Shown: positions 39,775 through 52,012, counted from the stretch's first letter. The stretch: 64,000 nt of DNA from Agapetus fuscipes (GCA_951799405.1 OX637351.1:5426251-5490250); one strand, 5' to 3'. Translations and numbers: made by a program. Notes: generated by a model not told the origin, from the sequence alone.

Positions 39775-40180
39775 AATTTCAAATCAGCTCTTCGCTGGGT
39801 TGAAAAATTCATAAACCTTTACCAATGACCGGTCACTAAAGGTCCATCCAGCCTTACAGCAACTGGGTCTTGCTTGAGAATTAGCGCTTTGTAGCGACGA
39901 CAAACAAGCTCGTAAAAAGGTCGACAGCTCATTTGGTAGAATGCTTGCACTCCATGCCGAGAGCAAGGGTTCGATCTCAAAGGTTTACTCAGCCTTCACA
40001 AGAAATGAGAACCAGCCCCCCTAGGCGCTTGGAAACCTCCACTTCAACTGAAAGTGGTTGGCGTGAGGCCGACCCCCTTAGCCGTAAAATAAATAGGTCC
40101 CGAATCGCCTCATGTGACTCCTTCGGGGATAACGCAGGCAAGAAGTTATACTATATGTTTAGCTTAGTTGTTTTTTTCGG
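39775..40180 (+). mobile_element. Composite SINE B-A
   Basis: SINE-B 3' part to AACAAGCTCGTAAAAAGG, then the SINE-A variant with GAGAGCAAGGGTTCGATC, the same A subtype as in the other composites. Confidence 0.7.
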
Positions 40181-40639
40181 TGGAGAACGAATGTAAGCCT
40201 TATGGAATTAAACGCAAGCGCTCTACCGACTGAGCTATCGACCGAATTTTCAATGAGGAACGCTTCATGATTTCCCGCAAATATATGAATATTTAAACAG
40301 CGCCTCTAGGGAGCGTTTTAGCTTCCATTATTAGCAACTAAAGTTTTATATTGGAACTATCCTCGAGTATAAAACATCTCGATTGCGTAAATCGAAAAAA
40401 TCTATTACAACTAAATCACTCACAGGGAGTGCCGCTGTTCATTCCATACATATACGATATTTTCGCAATCGAGGTTTCGCAACCATTTCGGAGTTTATTT
40501 CAAACAAGGTCAAGGCACGGTTTACTCAGCCTTCACAAGAAATGAGTACCAGCACTTTCGGGAGCTGGGAAACCCCCACTTCAAATTAAGTGGTTGGCGT
40601 AAGGTCAGCCCCCTTACCTGTAAAAATAAATAGATTCAA

Positions 40640-40926
40640 TCGTTAGACGGTCGTTAAACATTTTTAAGAATGAAAAAAACCGGATTTTACTGACCGTGCA
40701 AAAGAGAAAAACGATTTCTCTACGTTTCGTCGGAGTCATATCCGACGTCCTCAGGAGACGAACTCAGTTCGTAGTTCTTCTTTGTAGAAGAGACACGTCT
40801 CCTGAAGACGTCGGATATGACTCCGATGAAACGTAGAGAAATCGTTCTTCTCTTTTGCACGGTCAGTAAAATCCGTTTTTTTATTCTATAAAATGTCTAA
40901 CGACCGTAATCATAATTTAAAATCTT
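40640..40926. mobile_element. Penelope-like foldback insertion inside a SINE-A copy
   Basis: Inverted arms from about 40640 and to about 40914 share the end motif GTTAGACGGTCGTT / AACGACCGTAAT. Each arm has a hammerhead-like segment (40723-40754 minus, 40802-40833 plus). A 13-bp duplication TAAATAGATTCAA (40627-40639 and 40927-40939) flanks it and splits the SINE. Confidence 0.75.
40802..40833 (+). ncRNA. Hammerhead-like motif in Penelope-like foldback
   Basis: CTGAAGA, stem GTCGGA against TCCGAT, then GAAACG. A mirror copy is on the minus strand at 40723-40754. Core similarity only; the cleavage site is not identified. Confidence 0.35.
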
Positions 40927-41495
40927 TAAATAGATTCAACTCGCCACAATCGACACTTTTGAGGATAACGCGGCAAGAAGGTTCACTATGTGTGTAGTTG
41001 CGTGCTTTTTTTACGAGGGGAATTCATGTATATGTTGTAGGTATACTCGGGATACTGAACTTAAAATTAACATAGTACACCTTCAGAGGACTATTTTGCA
41101 TAGAAAACAACTTAGCGGATATTTAAAGTGGTAATAAATTGTAAGTACTTATTTTTTTGTGACAAAAGGAAGAACGTCTCGATGCTGGACGTGCATTTAG
41201 CTGAAGGGTGAAATATTAAAGAAATAAATATTAGAGATGTAAGGAAATATTTCATATTTACACATAAAGGACTTACAGCAGATAAAAATAATACTGTATG
41301 AGTATTTGTGTGTGCACTATGCATGCTTCCCTATGATTGTGTGTCTATGTGTTTTTAGTTCCATAAATCTAAGTTGCAAAGATATATATCATTTGAGATT
41401 CATATTAAATGCATTTCCACAAGTAGACACGGATAAGCTTGCGCTTACATAATCACATGCCGCATGTGTTCTAATAATATAAATATCCAAACCTC

Positions 41496-41830
41496 TAAGG
41501 ATTTGAAGTAGCCACGCGCGCCTGAACATGTACGCTAGTGTGTCGAACAAGCTGGCTCTAGTATGATGGTAGTAGTAAGGTACATAGAAGGTTGGTCTGG
41601 TATGAGCAAGATATCGAATGATCTGGAATATGCAAGAATGATCCCTTTTTGTCTACATATAAACGGACTGCAAAAGGAGTCAGTGGATTAGTTGCATCCA
41701 ACATTCGGACGTGAATACCATATACGCAGAGATTATCAATTATTGTAAATTATGAAGCAAACTGTGTAAAATAAATTATGTTAAAATAAATAATTGCAGT
41801 TTAATTAAAAGAGAACCCTGTAAAATCATT
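41496..41830 (+). mobile_element. Solo LTR, family 1
   Basis: Aligns from AAGGATTTGAAGTAGCCACG to GAACCCTGTAAAATCATTAA with the other copies. Its first bases are replaced by an RTE-like fragment. Confidence 0.6.
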
Positions 41831-42497
41831 AAATATATAAAATTAAATTAATTTATTCGAAGTTTCATTAAATTGAACCCAAAGTAAAATATAAAAATCT
41901 CCCGTTACTGAATCATTGATTGTATTATGTTCCTTGACAAATAAGTGTGTATGAGGCTGGCAGCCTGTTCATTTTACCAATGTCACCCCAATGCATGATT
42001 ATTATTAATATTTCTTGACTCATAGGCTGGTATGAGGCTGAACACCCATACTCAGGCTAGTGCTATAATAATTATAATTTTAATGTGCATAAATTGGATA
42101 TTAACAAGTCACCCTGGGTTCTGTTATAATAAACAAAAACTTCTATATAAATTTGCCACGCAGTGAGAAAAAACATTTCTGCAGAGGCCGTAAGTTAAAA
42201 CATATTTTTATATTTTATAGAAAGAGCCTCCTTCTTGCGCAGTGGCGCAGAGTGGATATTGTTATGATTTTAGTTGGGTTCTTTTAATCAAACTGCAAGT
42301 TTATTTATTTCACACAATGTACTTTCGGTGTTCTAGCTCTAGCTTATCGACTTCGCGTCACAATGTTTCACATTTTGCCCTGCACCTCATTCTTTTCGTA
42401 CAGTTTCATTTCAAATATTATCTTGTTTAAATTCCATTTTTTTTTCTTTCTTTTCATAACTCATTATGCTTTTTATAAGTCTAACCAACCAATAATT

Positions 42498-42810
42498 TTA
42501 CATTGAAGCTTTCACGGCCGGTTCTTGTTAACACAATCACTTTATTCGGGCTATGTAGCCGTGGTCTGGTTAAATGTTTCCGGACAGTTTTGCCCATTGC
42601 TCCGATGGGCATTATCAGCGGTTGGCTAGTCGCTGTGATCTTCTTACAGGATCTGCTGTACTAGAAACAACGCCAGCCTTTGAATTACTTTTGTCCTTTT
42701 TAATATTTTTTAAAAATTTTCGCTGATAATGCCCATCGGAGCAATGGGCGAAACTGTCCGGAAAGATTTAACCAGACCACGGCTACATAGCCCGAATAAA
42801 GTGATTGTGT
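42498..42810. mobile_element. Penelope-like foldback insertion
   Basis: Long imperfect inverted arms (42528-42620 against 42719-42814) with a CTGATAATGCCCAT / ATGGGCGAAAC stem in each. Starts with GCTTTCACGGCCGG like the 31.3-kb insertion. A 12-bp duplication CAACCAATAATT occurs at 42486-42497 and 42811-42822. Confidence 0.7.
42722..42754 (+). ncRNA. Hammerhead-like motif in Penelope-like foldback
   Basis: CTGATAA, stem GCCCAT/ATGGGC, then GAAAC. The mirror copy near 42587-42618 has AAAAC instead of GAAAC. The G8 position of the core is A, so catalysis is doubtful. Confidence 0.35.
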
Positions 42811-43223
42811 CAACCAATAATTAACTTTTTTCTACACTTTTATTTTTTTCTGCTTTACATGTATGTTTTATTTTTAAAAAATGTATCTAAATATATAAAA
42901 GGCACCCAGTGCCGTGTATTTTGATTAAATAAAACAAAATAAAATAAAGATCAAAGGTACGCTACTGCCAAACACACTGCGCTAGTGAACTGGTTCAGTT
43001 GTTAATTTGAAAGGCTTAGTGGAGACGACAATGCACGCGTTATGGCTGACAGAAAGTAAATGAAATGGTAAGTTTCACGTTATTAACTTACTTTTAATCC
43101 TTTTTTTTTCAAATCGAATTGTGAAGAGGAATGCAATTCACCAACCTGTTCTGCCTGGCCAGAAACAGGTATTTATATCATCAATTAATTGTTTATTTTA
43201 TTCGTTTCACAATTACAATAACC

Positions 43224-43490
43224 TCAACACACAATAATATTTATCATCATAATTTTACACCAGCTTGTGGCTCTCTCACCAGGGAAGCTTCTTCTTGCGG
43301 TCCTTGTCCATCTTGAGCTTGACAACAACACACTTAGAGGGATGGATGCCCACGTAAACGCTGGCTCCATTAGCTTTTTCCCTCTGGATACGCTCAATGT
43401 ACACGACAAACTTTTTGCGGTACACCTTGCTGACCTGCTGGCCTTTGTAGTGACCTCGTACCACCTGAACTTCATCGTCTTTGCGAATAT
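43224..43490 (-). pseudogene. RpL26: Ribosomal protein L26 retropseudogene, 5' truncated
   Basis: Minus-strand reading frame matches RPL26 from [17 protein letters not shown] through [20 protein letters not shown] and [20 protein letters not shown]. The first third is absent, about four residues are missing after GKGQQ-equivalent GHYKGQQ, and the end after DRKKK diverges into a stop. No intron is seen. RPL26 is a 60S ribosomal protein; this copy should be non-functional. The 5' break abuts a 5' truncated SINE-A pointing the other way. Confidence 0.8.
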
Positions 43491-43491
43491 G

Positions 43492-43690
43492 AAACCCCGA
43501 AATAAAATACCGGCAAGGTTTACTCAGCCTTCGCAAGAAATGAGTACCAGCCCCCTCGCGAGTTGGGAAACCCCCACTTAATTCGAAAGGGGTGGCGTAA
43601 TACTGGCCCCCTTACATGTAAAAATAAATAGGTTCCACTCGCCAAATGCGAAACCCATCGGGGATACCGAGCTTTGGTCAGTTGATGTTT
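43492..43690 (+). mobile_element. SINE family A body, 5' truncated
   Basis: Starts at AAATAAAATACCGGCAAGG without the tRNA-like head and runs to GGGGATACCGAG. Head-to-head with the RPL26 copy. Confidence 0.65.
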
Positions 43691-44042
43691 TTTTTTGTTA
43701 TACCTTGTACAATTGTAAATTTACAATAGTTTGCATGGGAATTCAGTTAAATTACTCCGGAAACTAATTGTAACTTCAAGTTACAACTATACAAACATTT
43801 GTTACTTCAGGTCACAATAAAATAAACGTAACCTTAGTTCACAGTATAATAATGCAGTATAAATGTGATGCATATTAAGGTTCACTGGACTACATGACGT
43901 TGGACCTTGCGGCCTTTGAAAATACAGGGCAGAATCAAGGAGTCAAAATCTTTAAAAAAACTTTTTTTTATTTTAAACTTTAATTATTTGTGTAATATAG
44001 ATTTTTCAGGTTTTCAATTTGGATTTCAAGACAGGATTTAAA

Positions 44043-45947
44043 TCCACATTCCACATTCCACACATACCACACATATCACATTCCACACTCCACATACCAC
44101 ATTCCACATTCCACAAATACCACATTCACATACCACACATACTACATTCCACATTTCACATAATAGATTCCACATTCCACATTTCACATTCCTCATTCCA
44201 CATTCCACATTCCGCATTCTACATTCCGCATTCCAAATTCCACATTCCACATTCCGCATTGCACATGCCACATCCACAAACCGCATTCCACAAACCACAT
44301 TCCGCATTTCACATACCACATTCCACATTCCGCATTCCACATTACACATTCCACACATACCACACTCCACATTCCACATTCCACACATACCACACATACC
44401 ACACATACCACATTCCGCATTCTGAATACTACATTCCACATTCGGCATTCCACATACCACATTCCACATTCCACTTTCCGCATTCCACATTCCGCATTAC
44501 ACATTCCACACATACCACACTCCACATTCCACATTCCATATTCCACACATACCACACATACCACATTCCGAATACTACATTCCACATTCCACATACCGCA
44601 TTCCACATTTCACATTCCACATTCCTCATTCCACATTCCACATTTCACACAACCACATACCACATTCCACATACCGCATTCCACATACCACATTCCGCAT
44701 TCCACATTCCACATTCTACATTCCACATCCCACGCATACCACACATACCACATTCACATACCGAATTTCACATTCCTCATTCCACATTCCACATTTCGCT
44801 TCCACATTCCGCATTCCAAATTCCACATTCCACATTCCGCATTGCACATGCCACATTCCACATACCGCATTCCACAAACCACATCCGCATTCCACATACC
44901 ACATTCCACATTCCGCATTCCACATTCCACATTCCACATTCCGCATTCCACACATTCCACATACCACATTCCACATTCCGCATTCCACATTCCACATTAC
45001 ACATTCCACACATACCATACTCCACATTCCACATTTCACATTCCACATTACACATTCCACACATACCACACTCCACATTCCACATTTCACATTCCACACA
45101 TACCACACATACCACATTCCGCATTCCGAATACTACATTCCACATTCCACTTTCCGCATTCCACATACCACATTCCACATTCCGCATTCCGCATTCCACA
45201 TTCCGCATTACACATTCCACACATACCACACTCCACATTCCACATTCCATATTCCACACATTCCACATACCGCATTCCACATTTCACATTCCACATTCCG
45301 CATTCCACATTCCACATTTCACACATACCACATACCACATTCAACATTCCACATTCTACATTCCACATACCACGCATACCACTCATACCACATTCACATA
45401 CCGCATTCCACATTCCGCATTCCGCATTCCACATTCCACATTCCATATTTCACATTCCGCATTCCACATACCACACATTCCACATTACACATACCACACA
45501 TACCACATTTTACATTCCACATTCCACATACTACATACCACATTCCACACATACCACACATACCACATTCCACATTCCACATTCCGTTTTCCATATTCCA
45601 CATACCACACATACCACATTCCACATACTGCATTCCACATACCACATTCCGCATTCCATATTTTACATACCACATTCCACATACCAACCATACCACACAT
45701 ACCACATTCACATACCGCATTCCACATTCCACATTCCACATTTCACATTCCGCATTACGCATTCCATATACCACACATTCCACATTCACATACCACATTT
45801 CAAATTCCACATTTCACATTCCGCATTCCACATACCACACATTCCACATTCCGCATTTCACATTGCACACTCCACATTCCACATTCCACATACCACACAT
45901 ACCACATTCCACACATTCCACATTCCACATACCGCATTCCGCATTTC
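44043..45947. repeat. 7-bp satellite array, ATTCCAC unit
   Basis: About 1.9 kb of ATTCCAC with ATACCAC, ATTCCGC and ATTTCAC variants and interspersed AC insertions. Because 7 is not a multiple of 3, three frames read the same HIPHSTF-like heptapeptide and stay open, which creates long false reading frames. Confidence 0.95.
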
Positions 45948-45970
45948 GGTGGTATGTGTGGTACGTGGAA

Positions 45971-46434
45971 ATTTAAAGTTGGTACAAAATATAAAACCTA
46001 CAATAATTTGTAAATTTCACCACAAAAAAAATATTCAACAAACAGATCATAGATCTTTAACAAGAGGAAGAAGAAGAAGAAGACACATGAGCGAAGTTTG
46101 ATTGCCGACAAAAAATCTAAATTCAAATATGTGTTGACTTTTTTGAGTTCTTTTAATGCAGTCTTGGAAAGACGAAGTAAAAAACTACATGGGAGATTTG
46201 TAAAAAAATATAATTATTTTTAAGAATGAAGATCTTTGGAGATGTGTCTAGATCCTTCCTTGAGTTGATAAATTTGTATGCATTATTACATTAAAAGTAT
46301 TGAAATCAATTAAATGAAAAAGTGTACATGTTTTTAATTACTTAGGTACACATCCAAATGAACAGCCCCTTGTTTGACCATAAGACACACTTCATTTGAG
46401 ATGGAAAGTTTTTTAGATTTTTTAAAAATACTAG
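45971..46434. other. Spacer between satellite array and repeats, nothing recognised
   Basis: AT-rich, no exon, no repeat match noted. Confidence 0.4.
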
Positions 46435-46580
46435 GATTATTTGGTGAACGTTGTTTTTGTGTGAATCACAACTCAGGTACCTACTCTTTGCGAACTTGAT
46501 CGTCGTGATAAAAAGCGCCAATTACTCGTGCAAGACCCAGTTGTTGTATGACTGAATGAACCTTTGGGGACTAGGATTTG
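46435..46580 (-). mobile_element. SINE family B 3' fragment
   Basis: Diverged body and tail. A second short piece lies at 46880-46930. Confidence 0.5.
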
Positions 46581-46614
46581 AACGTAATCGTTGAAAATCC
46601 ATAATATAATCTTT

Positions 46615-46858
46615 AATCTAAGTTGCAAAGATATATATTAACATTTAAAACTCATATCAGATGCATACCCATAAACAGACACGTGTAAGTTGGCGCTTAT
46701 AAATGCTGAATGTGTACTTACAAATTAAAACCAAACCTCAAATGAACATAAACCTTGCAGTTTTTGCCGACTTTCCGAAAACAGGGGTGATATTGGCAAA
46801 GTGAACATTTTTTTACAGTATGGGTGGTAAGCCTCATACCAAGCTATAGGTCCAAGAA
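46615..46858 (-). mobile_element. RTE-like LINE 3' UTR copy
   Basis: Full 3' UTR in inverse orientation with the GTATGGGTGGTAAGCCTCAT landmark. Confidence 0.65.
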
Positions 46859-47123
46859 TATAATAAAATAATATAAAAATGTGAGTGATTTATTTGGTAA
46901 CCATTGCTATTGTCAAGCAAGACCCAGTTGATATAAGCTGATATGTTCAAGGAGATAAGGCGTCGCGTCGGCACTCAAATTTGCGTTATTTAAACAATCA
47001 CTAGCTCAAACCCCGCCTGAGCTGTCTCCTACAAAAACTTTGAACTTGGTTCAACAGATTGTTAATGAATAATTCATGAAAATATTTCAAAAATGTAGTA
47101 TAAATTGATAATGTTAATAACTG

Positions 47124-47889
47124 ACAATTATATTAATTTTAAAACTAAACAAATTTCAAAACTTAATTTAACTCGGATATTTCACGAACCGTTTAGAGAG
47201 AACTTACATCATTCTCAACGTTTCGTCGGCGACGTAGCCAACGTCTTCAGGAGAACATCCTCTCTGCACGACGACTGAGGATGAACTCAACTTTTGAAAT
47301 TTGTTTAGTTTAAAATTAATATAATTGTCAAAATGTCAAACGACCGTAATTCTAACTTAAACCTAACTATTGTTATGTAAATATAAATATTGAAATAAGT
47401 ATGGGTAGTTATAGTGTTATGTAAATATAAATATTGAAATAAGTACGGATAGTTATAGTTATAAGAATCCTCAAAAGTATTGGTAGGTAAGATCGATAAT
47501 TATGTATAAGTGTAGAATTCTCTAGGCTTAGTAGGTATTTGTTATAATTATAGGAATACTGTATTACATTTGTAGGTAGGATTTTGGTTGTATCTCTAGG
47601 TAGTACGTGAAGCGTCGAGAAGTAATAATTACTCTGGAACCGTCTGGCGACTTTAGTTCTGGATCATACTGCTCTGAAGAGTATAAAGGTGCGAATGGCC
47701 TGCAGAGCGGGCCAGTATCATAGCGACTAACAAACACATCGAAGCCATCTGATCAGTGAACCGAAACCAATGGAATAATCGAGAAAGTAGTGTGAAAATA
47801 AATTTTGTAACTGTGTAAAATAAATAACTATTGAAGAAGACCTGTGTATTTTTAATTTGAAGACAATTGAACCCTAATTTCGTAACACT
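47124..47889. mobile_element. Penelope-like foldback insertion carrying a nested solo LTR
   Basis: Arms of about 38 bp at 47126-47166 and 47293-47332; hammerhead-like motif at 47219-47250 (minus); end motif AACGACCGTAATTC at about 47340. A 13-bp duplication ATGTTAATAACTG (47111-47123 and 47890-47902) splits a SINE-C copy. A solo LTR (47371-47887) sits at its right end. Confidence 0.7.
47371..47887 (+). mobile_element. Solo LTR, family 2
   Basis: 517 bp from TGTTATGTAAATATAAATAT to TTTCGTAACA, with a 4-bp duplication CTAT on each side. Its first 44 bp are duplicated in tandem. Contains an AAAATAAA-type polyadenylation motif. Confidence 0.65.
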
Positions 47890-48329
47890 ATGTTAATAAC
47901 TGTTTGTGGGTAGGCAAAATAGGTTGGTGAATTGCATTGCTTTTCACAAATCCATTTTATTAAAATAAAAGCGTTGTATAGGCCAGGGGATGCATATAAA
48001 AATATGGCAAGGCATTTTAATAACTTGCAAAAATGTTCGCAATTTATTTCATTAAGTTATTAAAAGTGCTGCACTTTAAGGCTAGTGCAACTTTTTACTG
48101 AATTGAACCAATGCAATTAAGAGGCTACACGAATGAAAACAAGTGCAATTATTTTATCCTGCGTTAAAGCCTCTTAAGTGCCGACGATGAGTGATTTATT
48201 TTTTCAAGTATTAAAGAAAAGTATTCAAGAGTCAGAGTGTAACGTCCCCTTAGTTCTTGTTTGTCTTATGTCCATCAATGGTTATTTCACATGAGCAACG
48301 ATTGTACATATGTGTACTGGACCAATTAG

Positions 48330-48600
48330 TATTATACATACTGTGCAGAACCACGAGGACGGTGTTTGGTGACCGAGTCTTTAGCGTTGCTGCTCCGACG
48401 GCCTGGAATTCTCTTCTTGCGACCCTCAGGGAGCTGAAGACTGAGGCAGCTTTTCGCAAAGGACTCAAAACCTACTTTTCAAAGACTCTAACAAAGCATA
48501 CAAATGCTTATTTTATTATTATGTACTAGAACAACAATCGAGATTAACAACGAATGTAATCAGCAGATATGTAATTAAAGCATTAACAAATAAAATGTAA
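48330..48600 (+). mobile_element. CR1-like LINE 3' end
   Basis: Reads VFGDRVFSVAAPTAWNSLLA and FRKGLKTYFSKTLTK with a stop at 48528, then an AT-rich tail. Confidence 0.65.
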
Positions 48601-49377
48601 AATAAAAATGTGCCCACAACATTTCAAGTATTTTTTTTTAATTCATTTGTCCTTTTTATACACATTTTTTTCATTTAGGTACATGTGCACCTCCAAAAAA
48701 AACAAACCTCTCATGAACACAAACCTTGCAACTCACTGCCGCCCTTCCCTGAAACATTGGTACGTTTATTTTATTGGTATTTTTAAGTTTTATGCGTTTT
48801 TCTCACTTCCTCTCTGACTTCAAAACTGAAATGTTGTCTCGTGCCTTTGTAGTTAAAATCAAATTAAATTAATAAAATCAGCACACAAAATTGTTTAATT
48901 AACTAAAAATAAACAAAGTTAATTCGCAAATTTCTACCTTCACTATGGAATCACCGCGAGATCAATCTTTTCCACCAATAATATCAACTTCTACAAAATA
49001 AAGCCTTTTATAACCTATACTATCATCGTCGTCAAGAGGGACTCTTCTCAGAAATACTTCACCACTCCGTACAGTAAATTTAAACTTCAAAGTTCGCTGA
49101 AACTTTCATCTGCAATAATGGCTTTTAGGAATGTCGGGTGTTGAATTTTTATGGATAGAATAAAATTTCATTTCGACTTGTTATGAAATACAAGCAAGGA
49201 TGGTAGAAAATCATACTACAATAAGCAAAATACCACGATCCCGGTTTTTTGCTTTCAATAAATTTACGCATGAAATCATGTCTTCTTCTTGTGTCTTGTG
49301 AGGCTCGCCCTGAAAAGAATGATAAGGAGTGATGAACTACGAGTAGGTAAACGCAATGAACATGAAGAAAACAAAGC
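48601..49377. other. Spacer before the second satellite array
   Basis: Only a short RTE-like UTR fragment (48680-48760) is recognisable. Confidence 0.4.
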
Positions 49378-51119
49378 GGAAAGTGGAATGTGTGGGATGT
49401 GGAATGTGATATGTGGTGTGTGGTATGTAGAATGTGGTATGTGGAATGTGTGGAATGTGGAATGCGGAATGTGGAATGCGGAATGTGGTAATGTGGAATG
49501 CGGAATGCGGAATGTCGTATGTGAAATGTGGAATGTGGAATGTGGAATGTGGAATGCGGAATGTGGAATGTGGTATGTGGAATGTGTGGAATGTGGAATC
49601 AGAATGTGGAATGTGGTATGTGGAATGTGAAATGCAGAATGCGGAATGTGGAATGTGGAATGTGGTATGTGGAATGTGGAATGCGGAATGTGGTATGTGG
49701 AATGCGGAATGCGGAATGTCGTATGTGAAATGTGGAATGTGGAATGTGGAATGCGGAATGTGGAATGTGGTATGTGGAATGTGTGGAATGTGGAATCAGA
49801 ATGTGGAATGTGGTATGTGGAATGTGAAATGCAGAATGCGGAATGTGGAATGTGGAATGTGGTATGTGGAATGTGGAATGCGGAATGTGGTATGTGTGGT
49901 ATGTGGAATGTGTGATATGTGGAATGTATGGTATGTGTGGTATGTGGAATGTGTGGTATGTGGAATGTGGAATGTAAAATGTGGAATGCGGAATGCGGAA
50001 TGTGGAATGTGGTATGTGTGGTATGTGGAATGTGTGGAATGTGGAATCAGAATGTGGAATGTGGTATGTGGAATGTGGTATGTGGAATGTGAAATGCGGA
50101 ATGCGGAATGTGGAATGTGGAATGTGGTATGTGGAATGTGGAATGTGGAATACGGAATGCGGAATGTGAAATGTGGAATGTGGAATGTGGAATGTGGAAT
50201 GTGGTATGTGGAATGCGGAATGCGGAATGTGAAATGTGGAATGTGGAATGCGGAATGCGGAATGTGGTATGTGTGGTATGTGGAATGAGTGGTATGTGGA
50301 ATGTATGGTATGTGTGGTATGTTGAATGTGTGGTATGTGGAATGTGGAATGTGGAACGTGGAATGTGGAATGTGGACTGTGGAATGTGGAATGTGGTATG
50401 TGGAATGTGGAATGCGGAATGTGGAATGCGGAATGTGGTATATGGAATGCGGAATGCGGAATGTGAAATGTGGACTGTGGAATGTGGAATGCGGAATGTG
50501 GAATGTGGAATGCGGAATTTGGAATGCGGAATGCGGAATGTGGAATGTGGAATGTGGAATTTGGAATGCGGAATGTGGTATGTGTGGTATGTGGAATGTG
50601 TGGTATGTGGAATGTATGGTATGTGTGATATGTGGAATGTGGAATGCGGAATGTGGTATGTGGAATGCGGAATGTGGTATGTGGAATGTGGAATGTGGAA
50701 TGCGGAATGTGGAATGTGGAATGCGGAATGTGGTATGTGTGGTATGTGGAATGTATGGTTTGTGTAATATGTGGAATGTGTGGTATGTGGAATGTATGGT
50801 ATGTGTGGTATGTGGAATGCGGAATGCGGAATGTGAAATGTGGAATGTGGAAAGTGGAATGTGGAATTTGGAATGTGTAATGTGGAATGTGGGGAATGTG
50901 GTATGTGTGGTATTTGAAATGTGGAATGCGGAATGTGGAATGTGGTATGTGGTATGTGTGGTATGTGGAATGTGTGGAATGTGGAATCAGAATGTGGAAT
51001 GTGGTATGTGGTATGTGGAATGTGGAATGCGGAATGCGGAATGTGGAATGTGGAATGTGGAATGTGGTATGTGGAATGCGGAATGCGGAATGTGAAATGT
51101 GGAATGTGGAATGCGGAAT
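49378..51119. repeat. 7-bp satellite array, GTGGAAT unit (inverse of the 44-kb array)
   Basis: About 1.7 kb of GTGGAAT with GTGGTAT, GCGGAAT and GTGAAAT variants. Higher-order blocks of a few hundred bases recur, for example around the rare GGAATCAGAATG variant. Confidence 0.95.
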
Positions 51120-51120
51120 T

Positions 51121-51235
51121 TCTTGAAAATTGGCGCTTACTACAGCAACGACCAAGCTCGCAGAGGGCTCTTGAGGTGTGATACACACAAAAACAGCGCT
51201 CACCAAATAAATCATCCTCATATTATTATTATTAT
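51121..51235 (+). mobile_element. SINE family B 3' part
   Basis: Starts at TCTTGAAAATTGGCGCTTAC directly at the end of the 7-bp satellite array and runs to an ATT-repeat tail. Confidence 0.65.
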
Positions 51236-51619
51236 TAGTAACCGATTTGTCATGACACGCATGAATACAAAACCTTTAATAAATCTACAACATTTTTCTG
51301 GTATTTCAGGATAACCGATATTCAATGCATCATTATCTAACCACCCCTAAAATCACCAACTCGTAACTTTATATTCATTACGATCGTAAGATTGTATCAA
51401 AGTTATTCGTAGGGATGTGCTAGCAGTATCCCGCGATGCCATTTATACCGACAACCCGCTCTATGACGATAATTTTATGTCCTTAAACATCGATACCGCG
51501 TCCCATTGCGATTCAAGGCTTACAGGGGCATTATTTTATACAAATAAATGCTCCTTGTATGCACTAGTATAAAAATAAACTTACTTATAGTAGTGTCTTG
51601 GTATTCGAATGTTTCAGTT

Positions 51620-52012
51620 TGCGTTCCGAACTCGCAAGTTTGCGCTTACAAATGCTGAATGTGTACTTACAACCTTCTTACTTACCAACAACCTTCGACT
51701 TCGAGCAAACAACAATAATTCAACAGTTCGCGTTTCTTCCTTGTAGAAGACGCACGTTTCTTGAAGACGTCGGATATGACTCCGACGAAACGTAGAGAAA
51801 ATCGTTCTTCTCTTTACACACGTCCAGGAAAATCCGTTTTTTTCATTCCAAAAAGTGTACTTATATTTAGAAGTATAAAACCAAACATCAAATGTACATA
51901 AACCCAGCAACTTTTGCCGACCTTCCCTGACACAGGGGTGACATTGGTGGAGTGAATATTTTTTACAGTATGGGTGGTCAGCCTCATACCAACCTATAAA
52001 TCAAGGAATAAA
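51620..52012 (-). mobile_element. RTE-like LINE 3' UTR copy split by a Penelope-like insert
   Basis: Right part 51855-52012 and left part 51620-51669 are collinear with other copies once 51670-51854 is removed. Confidence 0.65.
51670..51854 (+). mobile_element. Short Penelope-like insertion inside an RTE-like LINE copy
   Basis: Contains TTGAAGACGTCGGATATGAC followed by TCCGACGAAACG, as in the 40.6-kb insertion. Flanked by GTGTACTTA (51661-51669 and 51855-51863), and the flanking LINE 3' UTR is continuous once the insert is removed. Confidence 0.65.

Larger units (their letters stand above)
40485..41010 (+). mobile_element. SINE family A, split by the 40.6-kb foldback
   Basis: Left part to 40639 and right part from 40927 are collinear with other A copies. 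The head region is degraded. Confidence 0.7.

Noticed and set aside
43224..43490. RPL26 segment as a functional exon
   Set aside because: A donor-like GTGAGAG follows, but about four conserved residues are missing, the 5' part is absent and no partner exons are visible.
44019..46013. Long open frame of 664 codons with HIPHST repeats
   Set aside because: It is a by-product of a 7-bp satellite, which stays open in several frames; there is no start context, splice structure or non-repeat coding part.
44043..51119. Possible CRISPR-like array
   Set aside because: No spacers; it is a 7-bp tandem satellite in a eukaryotic genome.
49599..51221. Long open frame of 540 codons on the minus strand
   Set aside because: Same satellite effect in the inverted array.
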